This document shows, in pieces, positions 9,069 through 19,326 of a stretch of 64,000 bases of DNA. The stretch's first letter is position 1. Each line of letters begins with the position of its first letter. The stretch is from Acidovorax sp. Root219. GTDB lineage: Bacteria > Pseudomonadota > Gammaproteobacteria > Burkholderiales > Burkholderiaceae_C. The translations under genes were made by a program, and so were the position numbers. The notes below the pieces were generated by a model. It worked only from the letters and a program-made list of their open reading frames with translations. It had not been told where the DNA came from and ran no database searches. The stretch is taken from contig NZ_LMIJ01000003.1 in the NCBI RefSeq assembly GCF_001428665.1, positions 39,504 through 103,503 on the forward strand, written 5' to 3'.

Positions 9069-9847
9069 GGCGCCACCATCATCATGACCGGCGGGCTCAC
9101 CACCTGCCAGGTCTTGACCGGGGTGGGTGCGGGCGGCGGGGGGGGAGGTGGCGGCGGTTGCTGGACCTGGTAGAGCACGGCATCGTCCTGCTCGATGTAG
9201 TACACGTCGGAGGTGCGGGCCAGGTAGCGGTCGCCGCTTTCCAGCGACGTGGTGATGAGCACCTCGGTGCGCGTGGGGCCGCCAGCGGCGGGGCCGTCGG
9301 TGGTGTACTGCGCGGCATCGGCCAGCGCCCCGATCGCGATCGTCCCGGCCACGATGGAGCCGGCGCCGGGCGCACGGTGGGCCCAGTCGCGCGCCACACC
9401 CACGCCCAGGGCCAGCCGGGTCCAGGGCATGGGCAGGCTGTTGGAGACACGGCCCGGGTGCTGCACCAGCTGGGTTTCGAACGCCAGGGTGACAGCCGAG
9501 GGCTGGTTGGTGAGCACCACGCCCCGGTCCAGCAGGCGGGTGATCAGCAGCTTGCGAAAGCCGTTGTTGAAGCTGGTGTCGCCCGAGGCGGACACATAGA
9601 TGGGGTGTTCGCCCGCAGGCCAGTCGCGGATCTTGCCGGTGATGCGCGTGGCCACATCGTCGGCCAGCACGTCCCAGTGGTGCACGGCGCGTGCCTTCTT
9701 CTGGTTCGATGCCGGGTAGTTGTCGGCCCGCGGCACGTCCAGCGACGAACAGCCAGCCGCCAGCAGCGAGGCCACCGCCAGCAGCGGCACGACCACACGG
9801 TGCAGGGCGGGTCGGACACGGACATCGCCATGCCCGGTCACTGCCAT
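9065..9847 (-). CDS. Lipoprotein of unknown function with C-terminal polyproline tract
   Basis: I do not recognise a named family. The start at 9847 gives MAVTGHGDVRVRP followed by a hydrophobic segment and lipobox LLAAGC, so it is a predicted lipoprotein; the frame is open to 9922 but those residues do not look like a signal peptide. The body has NNGFRKLLITRLLDRGVVLT and a glycine/alanine-rich hydrophobic stretch (about residues 140-175). Near the C-terminus a run of nine prolines (QQPPPPPPPPPAPTP) is followed by a hydrophobic tail ending VMMMVAP. It is co-transcribed with the flgO-like gene, whose start it overlaps. A long proline run may require elongation factor EF-P. Confidence 0.72.
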   Translation of the reverse strand: MAVTGHGDVRVRPALHRVVVPLLAVASLLAAGCSSLDVPRADNYPASNQKKARAVHHWDVLADDVATRITGKIRDWPAGEHPIYVSASGDTSFNNGFRKLLITRLLDRGVVLTNQPSAVTLAFETQLVQHPGRVSNSLPMPWTRLALGVGVARDWAHRAPGAGSIVAGTIAIGALADAAQYTTDGPAAGGPTRTEVLITTSLESGDRYLARTSDVYYIEQDDAVLYQVQQPPPPPPPPPAPTPVKTWQVVSPPVMMMVAP

Positions 9848-10052
9848 GCCGGACTGCCCGGCGGGCAGTCGTCCTTGGGATGGGCCTTGCGGCAGACCGC
9901 CAGCCAATGGTTCAACTTGCATGCAGCCATGCTAGCGGCCCGGCGGCGCCCCCATGGCGCGAATAACGGGGCAATTGCGTTGCATTTGCGCGGCCAGCGC
10001 GTTGGCGCCGGCACCTACAAAACATTTGCTCACAGTGCGTGACAATCCCCGC

Positions 10053-11402
10053 ATGACCGCCGTGCCCGCCCCCTCCCACCCCAACGCTCCACCCACAGCC
10101 CTGCCGCAACAGCCGCCAGCTGCCGACACGTGCGACGGCACAGCGCCGGGAGGCGCGCAGGCAACGCCCGGCGCCGCCGATCCGCAACCCGAAGCCGGGC
10201 CAGAACGCACGGCCAGCCCGCCCGATGCCGCCACCCTGGCAGCAGCCGCGCACCCGACCCTGCCCGCCCCGCCCGCCATGGCGGCGCCTGCCACGCCCAC
10301 CCAGCTGATGCTGCAGATGCCGGTGGACGTGCGCAACATGTCCCTGGCGCTGCTGGCCCTGTTCGCCGGCGTGGCCCTGCTGCACTGGGCCAGCGCGGTG
10401 TTCATCCCGCTGATGCTGAGCCTGCTGCTGACCACGGCGCTGCGCCCTGCCGTCAACATCCTGCGCCGCTGGCACCTGCCGCGCCCGCTGGGCGCGGCCC
10501 TGCTGCTCATCGCCATCGTGGGGGGCATGGCCAGCATGGCCTGGTCCTTGAGCGACCAGGCGGTGCAACTGGTGGACTCGCTGCCCGTGGCGGCCAAGAA
10601 GGTGCGCGACAACCTGCGCGCGCGCGCGGGCATGCCCAGCACGCTGGACACGATGCAGAAGGCCGCTGCCCAGATCGAACAGGCTGCTGCCGAGAACAGC
10701 GCCGCCACCCCCGCGCGGCGCGGCGTGCAGCGCGTGGTGGTGGAGCGCCCGCCCTTCAACATCCGCGACTACCTGTGGAGCGGCACCATGGGCCTGGTAT
10801 CGGCCGTGGGCCAGCTCACCGTGGTGGTGTTCCTGACCTACTTCGCGCTGGCCTCGGGCAACCTGTTCCGCCAGAAGCTGGTGCGCATTGCGGGCAGCAG
10901 CCTGGAGCGGCGCAACATCACCATGCAGGTGCTCGACGACATCACCGGCCAGATCCAGCGCTACCTGCTGGTGCAGGTGTTCACCAGCATCCTGGTGGGC
11001 GTGGCCACGGGCTGCGCCTACTGGGCGCTGGGGCTGGAGAATGCGGCGGTGTGGGGCGTGGTGGCCGGCGTGCTCAACCTCGCGCCCTACATCGGTTCGG
11101 CCTTGACGGCCGGCGCGTCGGCGCTGGTGGCCTTTCTGCAGTTCGGCACCATCGACATGGCCCTGGCCATTGGCGGCGCATCGCTGGTCATCCACACCCT
11201 CATCGGCAACCTGCTCACCCCCTGGCTCACCAGCCGCACCAGCAGCATGAGCCCCGTGGCCGTGTTCGTCAGCGTGCTCGCCTGGGGCTGGCTCTGGGGG
11301 CTGTGGGGGCTGCTCCTGGGCATCCCGGTCATGATGGCCGTGAAGGCGGTCTGCGACCGGGTGGAGGACCTCAAGGCGGTGGGAGAACTTTTAGGAGACT
11401 GA
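10053..11402 (+). CDS. AI-2E family transporter (PerM/YdiK-type membrane protein)
   Basis: The 449-residue protein begins with about 85 residues rich in Pro and Ala that look disordered. A polytopic AI-2E domain follows, including ALLALFAGVALLHWASAVFIPLML, the conserved VVVFLTYFALASGNLFR and the C-terminal pattern LLTPWLTSRTSSMSPVAVFVSVLAWGWLWG. Members of this family move small molecules or act as Na+(Li+)/H+ antiporters; the autoinducer role is shown only for TqsA-like proteins. The start was set at the ATG at 10053, as residues further upstream are not family-like. It converges on the EIIC-EAL gene with a 12-base overlap of the coding ends. Confidence 0.85.
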   Translation: MTAVPAPSHPNAPPTALPQQPPAADTCDGTAPGGAQATPGAADPQPEAGPERTASPPDAATLAAAAHPTLPAPPAMAAPATPTQLMLQMPVDVRNMSLALLALFAGVALLHWASAVFIPLMLSLLLTTALRPAVNILRRWHLPRPLGAALLLIAIVGGMASMAWSLSDQAVQLVDSLPVAAKKVRDNLRARAGMPSTLDTMQKAAAQIEQAAAENSAATPARRGVQRVVVERPPFNIRDYLWSGTMGLVSAVGQLTVVVFLTYFALASGNLFRQKLVRIAGSSLERRNITMQVLDDITGQIQRYLLVQVFTSILVGVATGCAYWALGLENAAVWGVVAGVLNLAPYIGSALTAGASALVAFLQFGTIDMALAIGGASLVIHTLIGNLLTPWLTSRTSSMSPVAVFVSVLAWGWLWGLWGLLLGIPVMMAVKAVCDRVEDLKAVGELLGD

Positions 11403-13493
11403 GGCAGAGCTGGCGTCCTGTTCGGCGGTGGCCAGCGTACAGCACTGCACGAAGGCCGGCAGCTCGTCGGCCGCCATCGCCCGGCCGTAATACCAGCCCT
11501 GCACCTGCAGGTCCATGTCGCCGGGCAGCACCTGCAATTGCTCCAGCGTCTCCACCCCCTCCACCACGATGGCGACCCCCAGGCTCTGGCAGAAATGCAG
11601 CAGGCCCTGCAGCAGGCGAGCCCCCCGGGGGTCGGCGCTGGCCACCACGAAACTGCGGTCGATCTTGATGGTGTCCACCTCAAAGGCGTGCAGGTAGCTG
11701 AGCGAGGAATAGCCGGTGCCGAAGTCGTCGATGGCCACCTGGGCACCCACGGCGTGGATGCGGGCGATGGCGTCGCGCATCTGGCCCACGTCGGCGGCCA
11801 GCGCATCCTCGGTGAGTTCGACGCTGATGCAGCCGCCGGCAGGCGCTATCAACGCCACCAGCCGCTGGCAGTGCGCTGCCGACATGAGCGTGGGCCCGGT
11901 GACATTGATGGAGATGGGCAACTCGAAGCCCGCGCTGCGCCAGCGCCGGTACTGCTGCAGGGCCGCGTCGGCCACCCACAGGTCGACATCCTTCATGAGC
12001 CCGGCCTCGGTCAGCCATGCCAGAAAAGCCCCCGGTGACTGCGTGCGCCCCCGGCCATCGCGGGCCCTGAGCAGCGCCTCGCAACCCACGCATTCGCCCG
12101 TGCGTGGCGACACCTGGGGCTGGTACTCCAGGAAGAACTCGTACTCGCCCATGCGGCGCACCTGGGCCAGCAGCTCCTCGCGGCCGGCCTGCCGCTGCTG
12201 CGCCAGGACCACCGGGTCGCTGGCATACAGGCGGCCCTGCTCCTGCAGGCGCGAGAACGTGGTGTCCAGCCCCGGCAGGTGCACCGTGGTGGCGTTGTGG
12301 CGCTCCAGCGCCCGCACCGCCGGCGCGTAGATGCAGGCCCCCAGCAGCACCAGTGCCAGCTGCAGCACCACCGCTGGCCAGGAGCCCTGGGTGCTGGCGT
12401 AGGCGTTGAAGAGGACGGGGGCATTCAGCGGCATTGCCATCGTGGCCACCGGCACCCAGCCCGCCTGCACGGCGCCCAGCGCCAGGCAGGCGTTGACGGC
12501 CGGCACGAGGATGAACGGCAGCAGCAGACGCGGATTCAGTATCAGGGGAATGCCGAACAGCAGCAGCTCATTCACGTTCAGCAGGGCCATGGGCAAGCTG
12601 GCCAGGGCCAGCAGGCGCAGGCCGGGACTGCGCGCACGCCACAGCACGGCCACCACCAGCGACAGGGTGGCCCCCGCCCCGCCGATGAAGGCGAAAGCCC
12701 CCAGCAGGCCGGCGTTGAGCAGGTAGGGCGGTGGCTGGTCTGCCAGCACCTCGATGGCATTCCACCCCACGGCCAGCTCCAGCACCTGGAACAGCGGCTG
12801 CAAGGCATGGTAGCCATGGATGCCGAAGAACCACAGCAGCGAATTCATGCCCGTGATCGCCACGGCATTCAGGTAAGGCCGGTCCGGGTCCACCACATCC
12901 AGGGGCAGGCTCCAGTGCGCCAGGCCCGACCATTGCTGCAGCAGCGTCAGCACCACGACAAGCAATCCGGCCGTGAGCACACCGGGCAACACCATGTTCA
13001 TGGCATCTTCCACGTTGTCGCTGACCAGCGAGCCGCGCGACAGCTGCAGCCAGCGCACCCGCATCAGCCGGGCCATGAGGGGCACGTTGACGATGGGCGA
13101 GGCGATGGCGATGAACAGCACCAGCGTGGCGGCGGCACGCGGGTGCCCGCGCAGCAGGTAGGCGGCCAGCGCCACGTACACAAAGCACAGGAAGGCCACG
13201 GGCAGGCGCGGCAGGCTGTGGCGGATGGCCAGCATATAGCCGATGGAGGCCGCGATCAGCAGCGGCAGGATGCGGCTGATCTCGGCATGCAGGCCGGCCA
13301 GCAGGTCCGTGGTCTGCGTGGGCAGGCCGAGCATCTGCGCGAGCACCGACGACACCAGGAACACCGCCGACACCATGAGGCAGGGCAGCACCCACAGCAG
13401 TCCCTCGCGGATGGCGCGCATGGAGTCGGCGCGCGCGACCGCCTGCAGCCGCAGCGACAGCCGCACCTTCAGGGCCGCGATACCAATGCCCAC
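11391..13493 (-). CDS. Membrane protein fusing a PTS EIIC (lactose/cellobiose-type) domain to an EAL c-di-GMP phosphodiesterase
   Basis: The N-terminal ~410 residues form a multi-pass domain like PTS EIIC permeases of the lactose/cellobiose family, including LLWFFGIHGYHAL and ELLLFGIPLILNPRLLLPF, the sugar-site signatures of ChbC/LacE proteins. A linker (about 415-445) leads to a full EAL domain with CEALLRAR, SINVTG, ELTEDAL, DDFGTGYSSL, KIDRSF and VVEGVET. The metal and catalytic residues appear intact, so phosphodiesterase activity is likely. No EIIA or EIIB domain is present, so sugar phosphorylation is unlikely; the EIIC part may be a sugar sensor. The GTG start is supported by a GGGAGG ribosome-binding site seven bases upstream. 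There is no PTS gene nearby. Confidence 0.85.
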   Translation of the reverse strand: MGIGIAALKVRLSLRLQAVARADSMRAIREGLLWVLPCLMVSAVFLVSSVLAQMLGLPTQTTDLLAGLHAEISRILPLLIAASIGYMLAIRHSLPRLPVAFLCFVYVALAAYLLRGHPRAAATLVLFIAIASPIVNVPLMARLMRVRWLQLSRGSLVSDNVEDAMNMVLPGVLTAGLLVVVLTLLQQWSGLAHWSLPLDVVDPDRPYLNAVAITGMNSLLWFFGIHGYHALQPLFQVLELAVGWNAIEVLADQPPPYLLNAGLLGAFAFIGGAGATLSLVVAVLWRARSPGLRLLALASLPMALLNVNELLLFGIPLILNPRLLLPFILVPAVNACLALGAVQAGWVPVATMAMPLNAPVLFNAYASTQGSWPAVVLQLALVLLGACIYAPAVRALERHNATTVHLPGLDTTFSRLQEQGRLYASDPVVLAQQRQAGREELLAQVRRMGEYEFFLEYQPQVSPRTGECVGCEALLRARDGRGRTQSPGAFLAWLTEAGLMKDVDLWVADAALQQYRRWRSAGFELPISINVTGPTLMSAAHCQRLVALIAPAGGCISVELTEDALAADVGQMRDAIARIHAVGAQVAIDDFGTGYSSLSYLHAFEVDTIKIDRSFVVASADPRGARLLQGLLHFCQSLGVAIVVEGVETLEQLQVLPGDMDLQVQGWYYGRAMAADELPAFVQCCTLATAEQDASSASVS

Positions 13494-13587
13494 ACCATGC
13501 CCTCCCTGCCGCGCACTGCGGTCAGCCCCATGCTAGCAGGCAGGCACCGGGATGGCAAAGTGGCCGGACCAGCTCGGCCCGACCAGT

Positions 13588-16377
13588 TCAGCCCGTATTG
13601 CGCAGCCCCGCCGCGATCCCGTTGATGGAGATGTGGATACCGGTCTGCACGCGCTCGTCGCCCTGCCCTGCACGCCAGCGGCGCACCAGCTCGACCTGCA
13701 GATGGTGAAGCGGGTCGATGTACGGGAAGCGGTGCTTGATGGAGCGTGCCAGGGCCGCGTTGTGCGTCAGGCGCTGCTTGTCGCCGGTGATGCGCGTGAG
13801 CGCCTCGGCGGTGCGGTGCCATTCGGTCTCGATGGCGCTGAAGACCTTCTTGCGCAGGCGCGCGTCTGTGACGAGTTCGCTGTAGCGCGAGGCCAGGGCC
13901 AGGTCGCTCTTGGCCAGCACCATGTCCATGTTGGACAGCAGGGTGCGAAAGAACGGCCACTGGCGGTACATCTTCTGCAGCAGCGCCAGCTGTGCCTTGG
14001 GGTCCTTGCCCTCGGCGTTCACGAAGGCATCGACCGCCGCGCCGAAGCCGAACCAGCCCGGCAGCGTGAGGCGGCACTGGCCCCAGCTGAAGCCCCAGGG
14101 GATGGCGCGCAGGTCCTCGATCTTCTGGCTGGCCTTGCGCGATGCGGGGCGCGAGCCGATGTTCAGTTCGGCGATCTCGCGGATCGGCGTGGAGTTGAAG
14201 AAATACTCGGTGAAGCCCGGGGTCTCGTACACCAGCGCGCGGTAGGCCCCCATGCTGGCCAGAGAGAGCTGCGCGGCCGCCTCCAGGAAGGCCTTGGTGG
14301 CCGGCTTGGTGGGCTGCAGCAGCGTGGCCTCGAGCGTGGCCGCGACCAGGGTTTCGAGGTTGCGCCGGCCGATCTCGGGGTTGGCGTACTTGGAGGCGAT
14401 GACCTCGCCCTGCTCCGTCAGGCGGATCTGGCCGCGCACGGTGCCGGGCGGCTGCGCCAGGATGGCCTGGTAGCTCGGGCCGCCGCCGCGGCCCACGGTG
14501 CCGCCGCGGCCGTGGAACATGCGCAGCTGGATGCCGTGGTTGGTGGCCAGCTCGTCGAACAGCTCCACCAGCGCGATCTCGGCGCGGTACAGCTCCCAGT
14601 TGCTGGTGAAGATGCCTCCGTCCTTGTTGCTGTCGGAGTAGCCGAGCATGATGTCCTGCTCGCTGCCGCTGCGGTGCACCAGCCCCGCCACGCCGGGCAG
14701 GGCATAGAACTCGCGCATGATGGGCGCGGCATTGCGCAGGTCTTCGATGGTCTCGAACAGCGGCACCACGATGAGGTCATTGCGCGCATCGCCGTCCAGC
14801 GTGCCGCGCATCAGGCCCACTTCCTTTTGCAGCAGCAGCACTTCGAGCAGGTCGCTCACCGTTTCGGTGTGGCTGATGATGTAGTGGCGGATGGCCTCGT
14901 GCCCGTAGCGGTAGCGCATGGCCAGCGCCGCCTCGAAGATGGCCAGCTCGCCCCGGGCGTGGTCCGAGTAGCTGGCACCCACCACGCGCAGCGGGCGCGC
15001 GTCGTTGAGCAGGCGCAGCAGCAGCGCGCGCTTGTCGGTCTCGGACAGCGCGGAGTACGCCGTCTCGACGCGCGCCGTGGCCAGCAGCTCGGCCACCACC
15101 TCCTCGTGTTTGTCGGAGCTCTGGCGCAGGTCCACCGTGGCCAGGTGGAAGCCGAAGACCTGCACGGCGCGGATCAGCGGGTGCAGGCGCTCGGCGGCCA
15201 GGGCCTCGCCATGGTGCGACTTGAGCGATGCCTCGATCACGCGCAGGTCGGCCAGGAAGGCCTCGGCGCTCACGTAGGGATTCTGTGGGGCCACGGCATG
15301 GCGCGCCGCCTCGCCGCCCGTCAGTTCCTTGAGCGATGCGGCCAGGCGCGCATAGACGCCGGTCAGGGCGCGGCGGTAGGGCTCGTCCTGGCGGTGCTCG
15401 TTGGTGTCGGGCGAGCGCGCGGCCAGGGCCTCCATCTCGGCCGATACCTGCACCAGACGGGCCGACAGCGACAGCTCGCCGCCCAGGTAGTGCACCTCGG
15501 TCAGGTAGTGGCGCAGGGCCACCTCGGCCTGGCGCCCCAGGGCGTACTGCAGGGTCTGCGCGGTGACGTTGGGGTTGCCGTCGCGGTCGCCGCCGATCCA
15601 CTGGCCCATGCGCAAAAAGCTGTGCACCGGGTACTGGCCGAGCTCGGTCTCGAGGTCGGCATAGATCTTGGGGATCTCGCGCAGGAAGGTGGCCTCGTAA
15701 TACGACAGCGCGTTCTCGATCTCATCGGCCACGGTGAGCTTGCTGTAGCGCAGCAGGCGCGTCTGCCACAGCTGGGCCACGCGGGCGCGCAGTTGTGCTT
15801 CGTTGGCGGCGAGTTCGCGCGGGGTGAGCGCGTCCTTGGCGGTGTTGTACAACTGGGCGCGCACCTGGATGTCGTCGCGCGCGGCCAGCAACTGGGCGAT
15901 GTCGCGTTCGGCATCCAGGATGCTCTTGCGCTGCACCTCGGTCGGGTGGGCCGTGAGCACCGGCGCCACATAGCTGCCGGCCAGGGTCTGCGAGATGGTC
16001 TTGGGCGCGATGCCAGCCCAGCGCAGGCGCGACAGGGCGACCTCGATGCTGCCCTCCTGCGTGTCGCCCGCGCGCTCGTGCACGGCGCGGCGGCGGATGT
16101 GGTGGCGGTCTTCGGCCAGGTTGGCCAGGTGGCTGAAGTAGGTGAAGGCGCGGATCACGCTCACCGTCTGGTCGCCCGAGAGGGTCTTGAGCAGCTTCTT
16201 GAGCGCCCGATCGGCCTCCTGGTCCGCGTCGCGGCGGAAGGCGACCGAGAGCTTGCGCACCTGCTCCACCAGCTCGTAGGCGGCCACGCCCTCCTGGTCC
16301 CGGATCACGTCCCCCAGAATGCGGCCGAGCAGGCGGATGTCGTCAATCAGGGGCTGGTCCTTGTCGGATCGTCTCAT
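13588..16377 (-). CDS. ppc: Phosphoenolpyruvate carboxylase
   Basis: Ppc carboxylates phosphoenolpyruvate with bicarbonate to oxaloacetate, refilling the TCA cycle. The 929-residue protein has the catalytic histidine motif [13 protein letters not shown], the phosphate/bicarbonate loop [14 protein letters not shown] and the C-terminal [23 protein letters not shown] is also diagnostic. The start MRRSDKDQ at 16377 was preferred because GGAG lies 8 bases upstream; a GTG 36 bases further upstream is possible but has no ribosome-binding site. It is transcribed divergently from hemC across a 97-base gap. Confidence 0.97.
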   Translation of the reverse strand: MRRSDKDQPLIDDIRLLGRILGDVIRDQEGVAAYELVEQVRKLSVAFRRDADQEADRALKKLLKTLSGDQTVSVIRAFTYFSHLANLAEDRHHIRRRAVHERAGDTQEGSIEVALSRLRWAGIAPKTISQTLAGSYVAPVLTAHPTEVQRKSILDAERDIAQLLAARDDIQVRAQLYNTAKDALTPRELAANEAQLRARVAQLWQTRLLRYSKLTVADEIENALSYYEATFLREIPKIYADLETELGQYPVHSFLRMGQWIGGDRDGNPNVTAQTLQYALGRQAEVALRHYLTEVHYLGGELSLSARLVQVSAEMEALAARSPDTNEHRQDEPYRRALTGVYARLAASLKELTGGEAARHAVAPQNPYVSAEAFLADLRVIEASLKSHHGEALAAERLHPLIRAVQVFGFHLATVDLRQSSDKHEEVVAELLATARVETAYSALSETDKRALLLRLLNDARPLRVVGASYSDHARGELAIFEAALAMRYRYGHEAIRHYIISHTETVSDLLEVLLLQKEVGLMRGTLDGDARNDLIVVPLFETIEDLRNAAPIMREFYALPGVAGLVHRSGSEQDIMLGYSDSNKDGGIFTSNWELYRAEIALVELFDELATNHGIQLRMFHGRGGTVGRGGGPSYQAILAQPPGTVRGQIRLTEQGEVIASKYANPEIGRRNLETLVAATLEATLLQPTKPATKAFLEAAAQLSLASMGAYRALVYETPGFTEYFFNSTPIREIAELNIGSRPASRKASQKIEDLRAIPWGFSWGQCRLTLPGWFGFGAAVDAFVNAEGKDPKAQLALLQKMYRQWPFFRTLLSNMDMVLAKSDLALASRYSELVTDARLRKKVFSAIETEWHRTAEALTRITGDKQRLTHNAALARSIKHRFPYIDPLHHLQVELVRRWRAGQGDERVQTGIHISINGIAAGLRNTG

Positions 16378-16474
16378 GCGGTAGTCTCCGGGAATGGGGG
16401 CGGCGTCCTGCACGGGTGGTGCGGGCGCATGCTAGCATCGCCCGCCCCTGAATAATTACAAACAGGTTACGAAC

Positions 16475-17428
16475 TTGAGCCGCCCTTTGCCCCACCCCAT
16501 CGTGATCGCCACGCGCGAAAGCCGCCTGGCCCTCTGGCAGGCCGAGCATGTGCAGGCCCTGCTGCAGGCCCGCGGCCACACCGTGGAGCTGCTGGGCATG
16601 ACCACCAAGGGCGACCAGATCCTGGACAAATCGCTGTCCAAGGTGGGCGGCAAGGGCCTGTTCGTCAAGGAGCTGGAAGTCGCGCTCGAAGAAGGCCGTG
16701 CCCACATCGCCGTGCATTCGCTCAAGGACGTGCCCATGGAGCTGCCCGAGGGCTTTGCCCTGGCCTGCGTGATGGAGCGCGAGGACCCGCGCGATGCCTT
16801 CGTCTCCCCCCGCTACGCCTCGCTCGACGAACTGCCCCAGGGCGCGGTGGTGGGCACCTCCAGCCTGCGCCGCCAGGTGCTGCTGCAGGCCCTGCGGCCC
16901 GACCTGCGCATCGAACCCCTGCGCGGCAACCTTGATACGCGCCTGCGCAAGCTCGACGAAGGCCAGTACGACGCCATCGTGCTCGCGGCCGCAGGCCTCA
17001 AGCGCCTGGGGCTCGAATCACGCATCCGCCTGGCTTTCGAGCCCGCCACCATGCTGCCCGCCGCCGGCCAGGGTGCCCTGGGCATCGAGGTGCGCAGCGA
17101 CCGCCTGGACCTCATCGCCGCATTGGAGCCCCTGGCACACCAGGCCACCTGGCTCACCGTGGCCGCCGAGCGCGCCGTGAGCCGCGCCATGGGCGGCAGC
17201 TGCTCCATGCCCCTGGCAGCGCACGGCACCCTGGGCGCCGACGGCACGCTGCAGCTCGATGCGGCCTGGGGCGACCCCGAAGATGCCCATGCGCCGCTGG
17301 TGCGCGCCCATGCCAGCGCCCCCGTGGCCACCCTGGGCCAGGCCGAAGCGCTGGGCGACGAGATTGCCCGGCGCCTGCGCGCGGGTGGCGCCCGGGGCGT
17401 GGACCCGGCTTCGCCCGCCCCCAACTGA
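16475..17428 (+). CDS. hemC: Hydroxymethylbilane synthase (porphobilinogen deaminase)
   Basis: HemC polymerises four porphobilinogen units into hydroxymethylbilane in heme biosynthesis. The 317-residue protein begins [21 protein letters not shown]. It contains the dipyrromethane cofactor cysteine C243 in GGSCSMPL and the substrate loop TSSLRRQ...RGNLDTRL. The apparent start is TTG at 16475, with AGG about ten bases before it; no ATG or GTG is available at the right place. It leads a four-gene heme operon, with hemD starting one base after its stop. Confidence 0.95.
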   Translation: MSRPLPHPIVIATRESRLALWQAEHVQALLQARGHTVELLGMTTKGDQILDKSLSKVGGKGLFVKELEVALEEGRAHIAVHSLKDVPMELPEGFALACVMEREDPRDAFVSPRYASLDELPQGAVVGTSSLRRQVLLQALRPDLRIEPLRGNLDTRLRKLDEGQYDAIVLAAAGLKRLGLESRIRLAFEPATMLPAAGQGALGIEVRSDRLDLIAALEPLAHQATWLTVAAERAVSRAMGGSCSMPLAAHGTLGADGTLQLDAAWGDPEDAHAPLVRAHASAPVATLGQAEALGDEIARRLRAGGARGVDPASPAPN

Positions 17429-17429
17429 C

Positions 17430-18233
17430 ATGGCCGCTGCGCCGCCCCGGGTGATCGTCACGCGGCCCGAGCGCGAGGCGGCCCAGTGGGTGGAACAGCT
17501 CACCGTGCGCGGCCTGGCCGCCACCGCCCTGCCTCTGATCGCCATCGGCCCCTGTACCGACCCTCAGGCTGTGCAGGCACTGGCCCAAGCCCGCGCACGG
17601 CTGGCCCAGGCCCCCGGCTACCGGGCGCTGATGTTCGTGAGCAGCAATGCGGTGCTGTATTTCCTGCACGGGGCCCCACCCCTGCCGGCCGGCACCCGTG
17701 CATGGGCCCCCGGGCCAGGCACGGCGCGCGCGCTGGAACAGCTGGGCGTACCGCCTGCCGCCATCGACGGCCCCGCCGCCGATGCCGCGCAGTTCGACTC
17801 CGAATCACTGTGGCAGCAGGTGGCACCCCAGATCCGGGCCGGGGACCGCGTGCTCATCGTGCGCGGCCGTTCGGCCGGAGTGCATGAATCCTCCGAGGGT
17901 TCGGGCCGCGACTGGCTGGCGCGCCAGGTGCAGGCCGCAGGCGGCCAGGTGGACTGGGCCGTGGCCTACGAACGCGGCGCGCCCAGCTTCACCCCCGAGC
18001 AGACCGCGCTGGCAGAGGCGGCCACCCAGGACGGGTCGCTGTGGCTGCTGAGCAGCTCCGAGGCGGTGGCAAACCTGGCCGAGGCCCTGCCCGGCCGGTC
18101 CTGGACGGCTGCAAAGGCCCTGGCCACGCACCCGCGCATCGCCCAGACCGCCCGCGCCATGGGCTTTGGCCATGTAAGGGAGTGTCGGCCGGCGCTGGAA
18201 GACGTGGTGGCCTCGATAGAATCGGCCCCATGA
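17430..18233 (+). CDS. hemD: Uroporphyrinogen-III synthase
   Basis: HemD closes hydroxymethylbilane to uroporphyrinogen III with inversion of ring D. The 267-residue product has the two-domain HemD pattern with RVIVTRPEREAAQWVEQL at the N-terminus, LMFVSSNAVLYFL in the middle and DGSLWLLSSSEAVANLAEALP near the C-terminus. Sequence conservation is low in this family, so the assignment rests also on position directly after hemC. Its stop overlaps the start of hemX (ATGA), which suggests translational coupling. Confidence 0.9.
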   Translation: MAAAPPRVIVTRPEREAAQWVEQLTVRGLAATALPLIAIGPCTDPQAVQALAQARARLAQAPGYRALMFVSSNAVLYFLHGAPPLPAGTRAWAPGPGTARALEQLGVPPAAIDGPAADAAQFDSESLWQQVAPQIRAGDRVLIVRGRSAGVHESSEGSGRDWLARQVQAAGGQVDWAVAYERGAPSFTPEQTALAEAATQDGSLWLLSSSEAVANLAEALPGRSWTAAKALATHPRIAQTARAMGFGHVRECRPALEDVVASIESAP

Positions 18234-19309
18234 GTTCCGCGCCCCCCAACGACCTGCCCGCCGCAGCCCCCGCTACCCCCGTCGCCCCTCGTGGGAGCAG
18301 CCTGCCCACCCTGCTGGTGGGCGTGCTGGCCGTGGCCGCCGTGGCGAGCAGTGGCCTGCTGTGGCAGAAACTGAGCGTGATCCAGGAGCAGTTGGCGCGC
18401 CAGTCGGCCGATTCCGGAGCGCTGGCCATCGAGGCACGCACCATGGCCCGCCAGGCCGAGGAACTGGTGCGCGAGACCGCCGCCCGCCTCTCGGTGGCCG
18501 AGGCCCGTGTGAGTGAAGTGGCGCTGCAGCGCAGCCAGCTCGAAGAATTGATGCAGAGCCTGTCGCGCTCGCGCGACGAAAACCTGGTGGTGGACATCGA
18601 ATCGGCCGTGCGCCTGGCGCAGCAACAGTCCCAGCTCACCGGCAGCCTGGACCCTCTGGTGGCCGCCCTCAAAAGCGCCGACCAGCGCATCGAGCGCGCC
18701 GCACAGCCACGCCTGACCCCCGTGCAGCGCGCCATCAACCGCGACCTCGATCGCCTGACCCGCGCCGTGGTGACCGACACGGCCGGCCTGCTCGCCCGCC
18801 TGGATGATCTGGTGCGCCAGGTGGACGAACTGCCCGTGCTCAATGCCGTGGCCCAGGCCGCGTCCACGAAGCGCCTGGGCCTGTCTCCCGCTGCGCCGGG
18901 CTCTGCCGGTGGCACCGCAGCCGGGGCCGAGTTGCCCTGGTGGCAAGCCACCCTGCAGCGCAGCTGGGAGGTGGTGCGCGACGAGGCCCGCAGCCTGGTG
19001 CGCGTGAGCCGGGTGGACCAGCCCGAGGCCATCCTGCTCGCGCCCGAGCAGACCTTCTTCCTGCGCGAGAACCTGAAACTCAAGCTGCTCAATGCGCGCC
19101 TGGGCGTGCTGGCGCGCCAGTTCGACTCGGCGCGCGCCGACCTGGCCGCAGCCACCACGGCGCTCAACAAGTATTTCGACCCGGCCTCGCGCCGCACGCA
19201 GGCGGCAGCCACGGTGCTGCAACAGGCCCAGACCGGGATGAAGGCTGCCGAGCTGCCGCGCCTGGACGATACCCTCTCCGCGCTGGCCACGGCCGCCGCG
19301 GGGCGCTGA
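18230..19309 (+). CDS. hemX: HemX-like membrane-anchored protein (uroporphyrinogen-III C-methyltransferase-annotated family)
   Basis: The 359-residue protein has a Pro/Ala-rich N-terminal cytoplasmic tail, one membrane helix (TLLVGVLAVAAVASSGLLWQKL) and a long periplasmic part rich in heptad-like alpha-helix (QLARQSADSGALAIEARTMA onward). This is the HemX architecture. The family is often labelled a methyltransferase, but the SUMT catalytic motifs are absent here, so an enzymatic role is doubtful. Its place between hemD and hemY supports a structural role in heme biosynthesis or envelope organisation. Confidence 0.85.
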   Translation: MSSAPPNDLPAAAPATPVAPRGSSLPTLLVGVLAVAAVASSGLLWQKLSVIQEQLARQSADSGALAIEARTMARQAEELVRETAARLSVAEARVSEVALQRSQLEELMQSLSRSRDENLVVDIESAVRLAQQQSQLTGSLDPLVAALKSADQRIERAAQPRLTPVQRAINRDLDRLTRAVVTDTAGLLARLDDLVRQVDELPVLNAVAQAASTKRLGLSPAAPGSAGGTAAGAELPWWQATLQRSWEVVRDEARSLVRVSRVDQPEAILLAPEQTFFLRENLKLKLLNARLGVLARQFDSARADLAAATTALNKYFDPASRRTQAAATVLQQAQTGMKAAELPRLDDTLSALATAAAGR

Positions 19310-19326
19310 GAGAGAGGGCAGCACGC

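Noticed and set aside
13552..16455. 967-residue open frame antisense to ppc
   Set aside because: Ppc is unmistakable on the minus strand. The antisense translation has no domain-like pattern.
18230..19309. Uroporphyrinogen-III methyltransferase activity for the HemX-like protein
   Set aside because: The SUMT catalytic motifs are not present; only a membrane anchor and helical region are seen.
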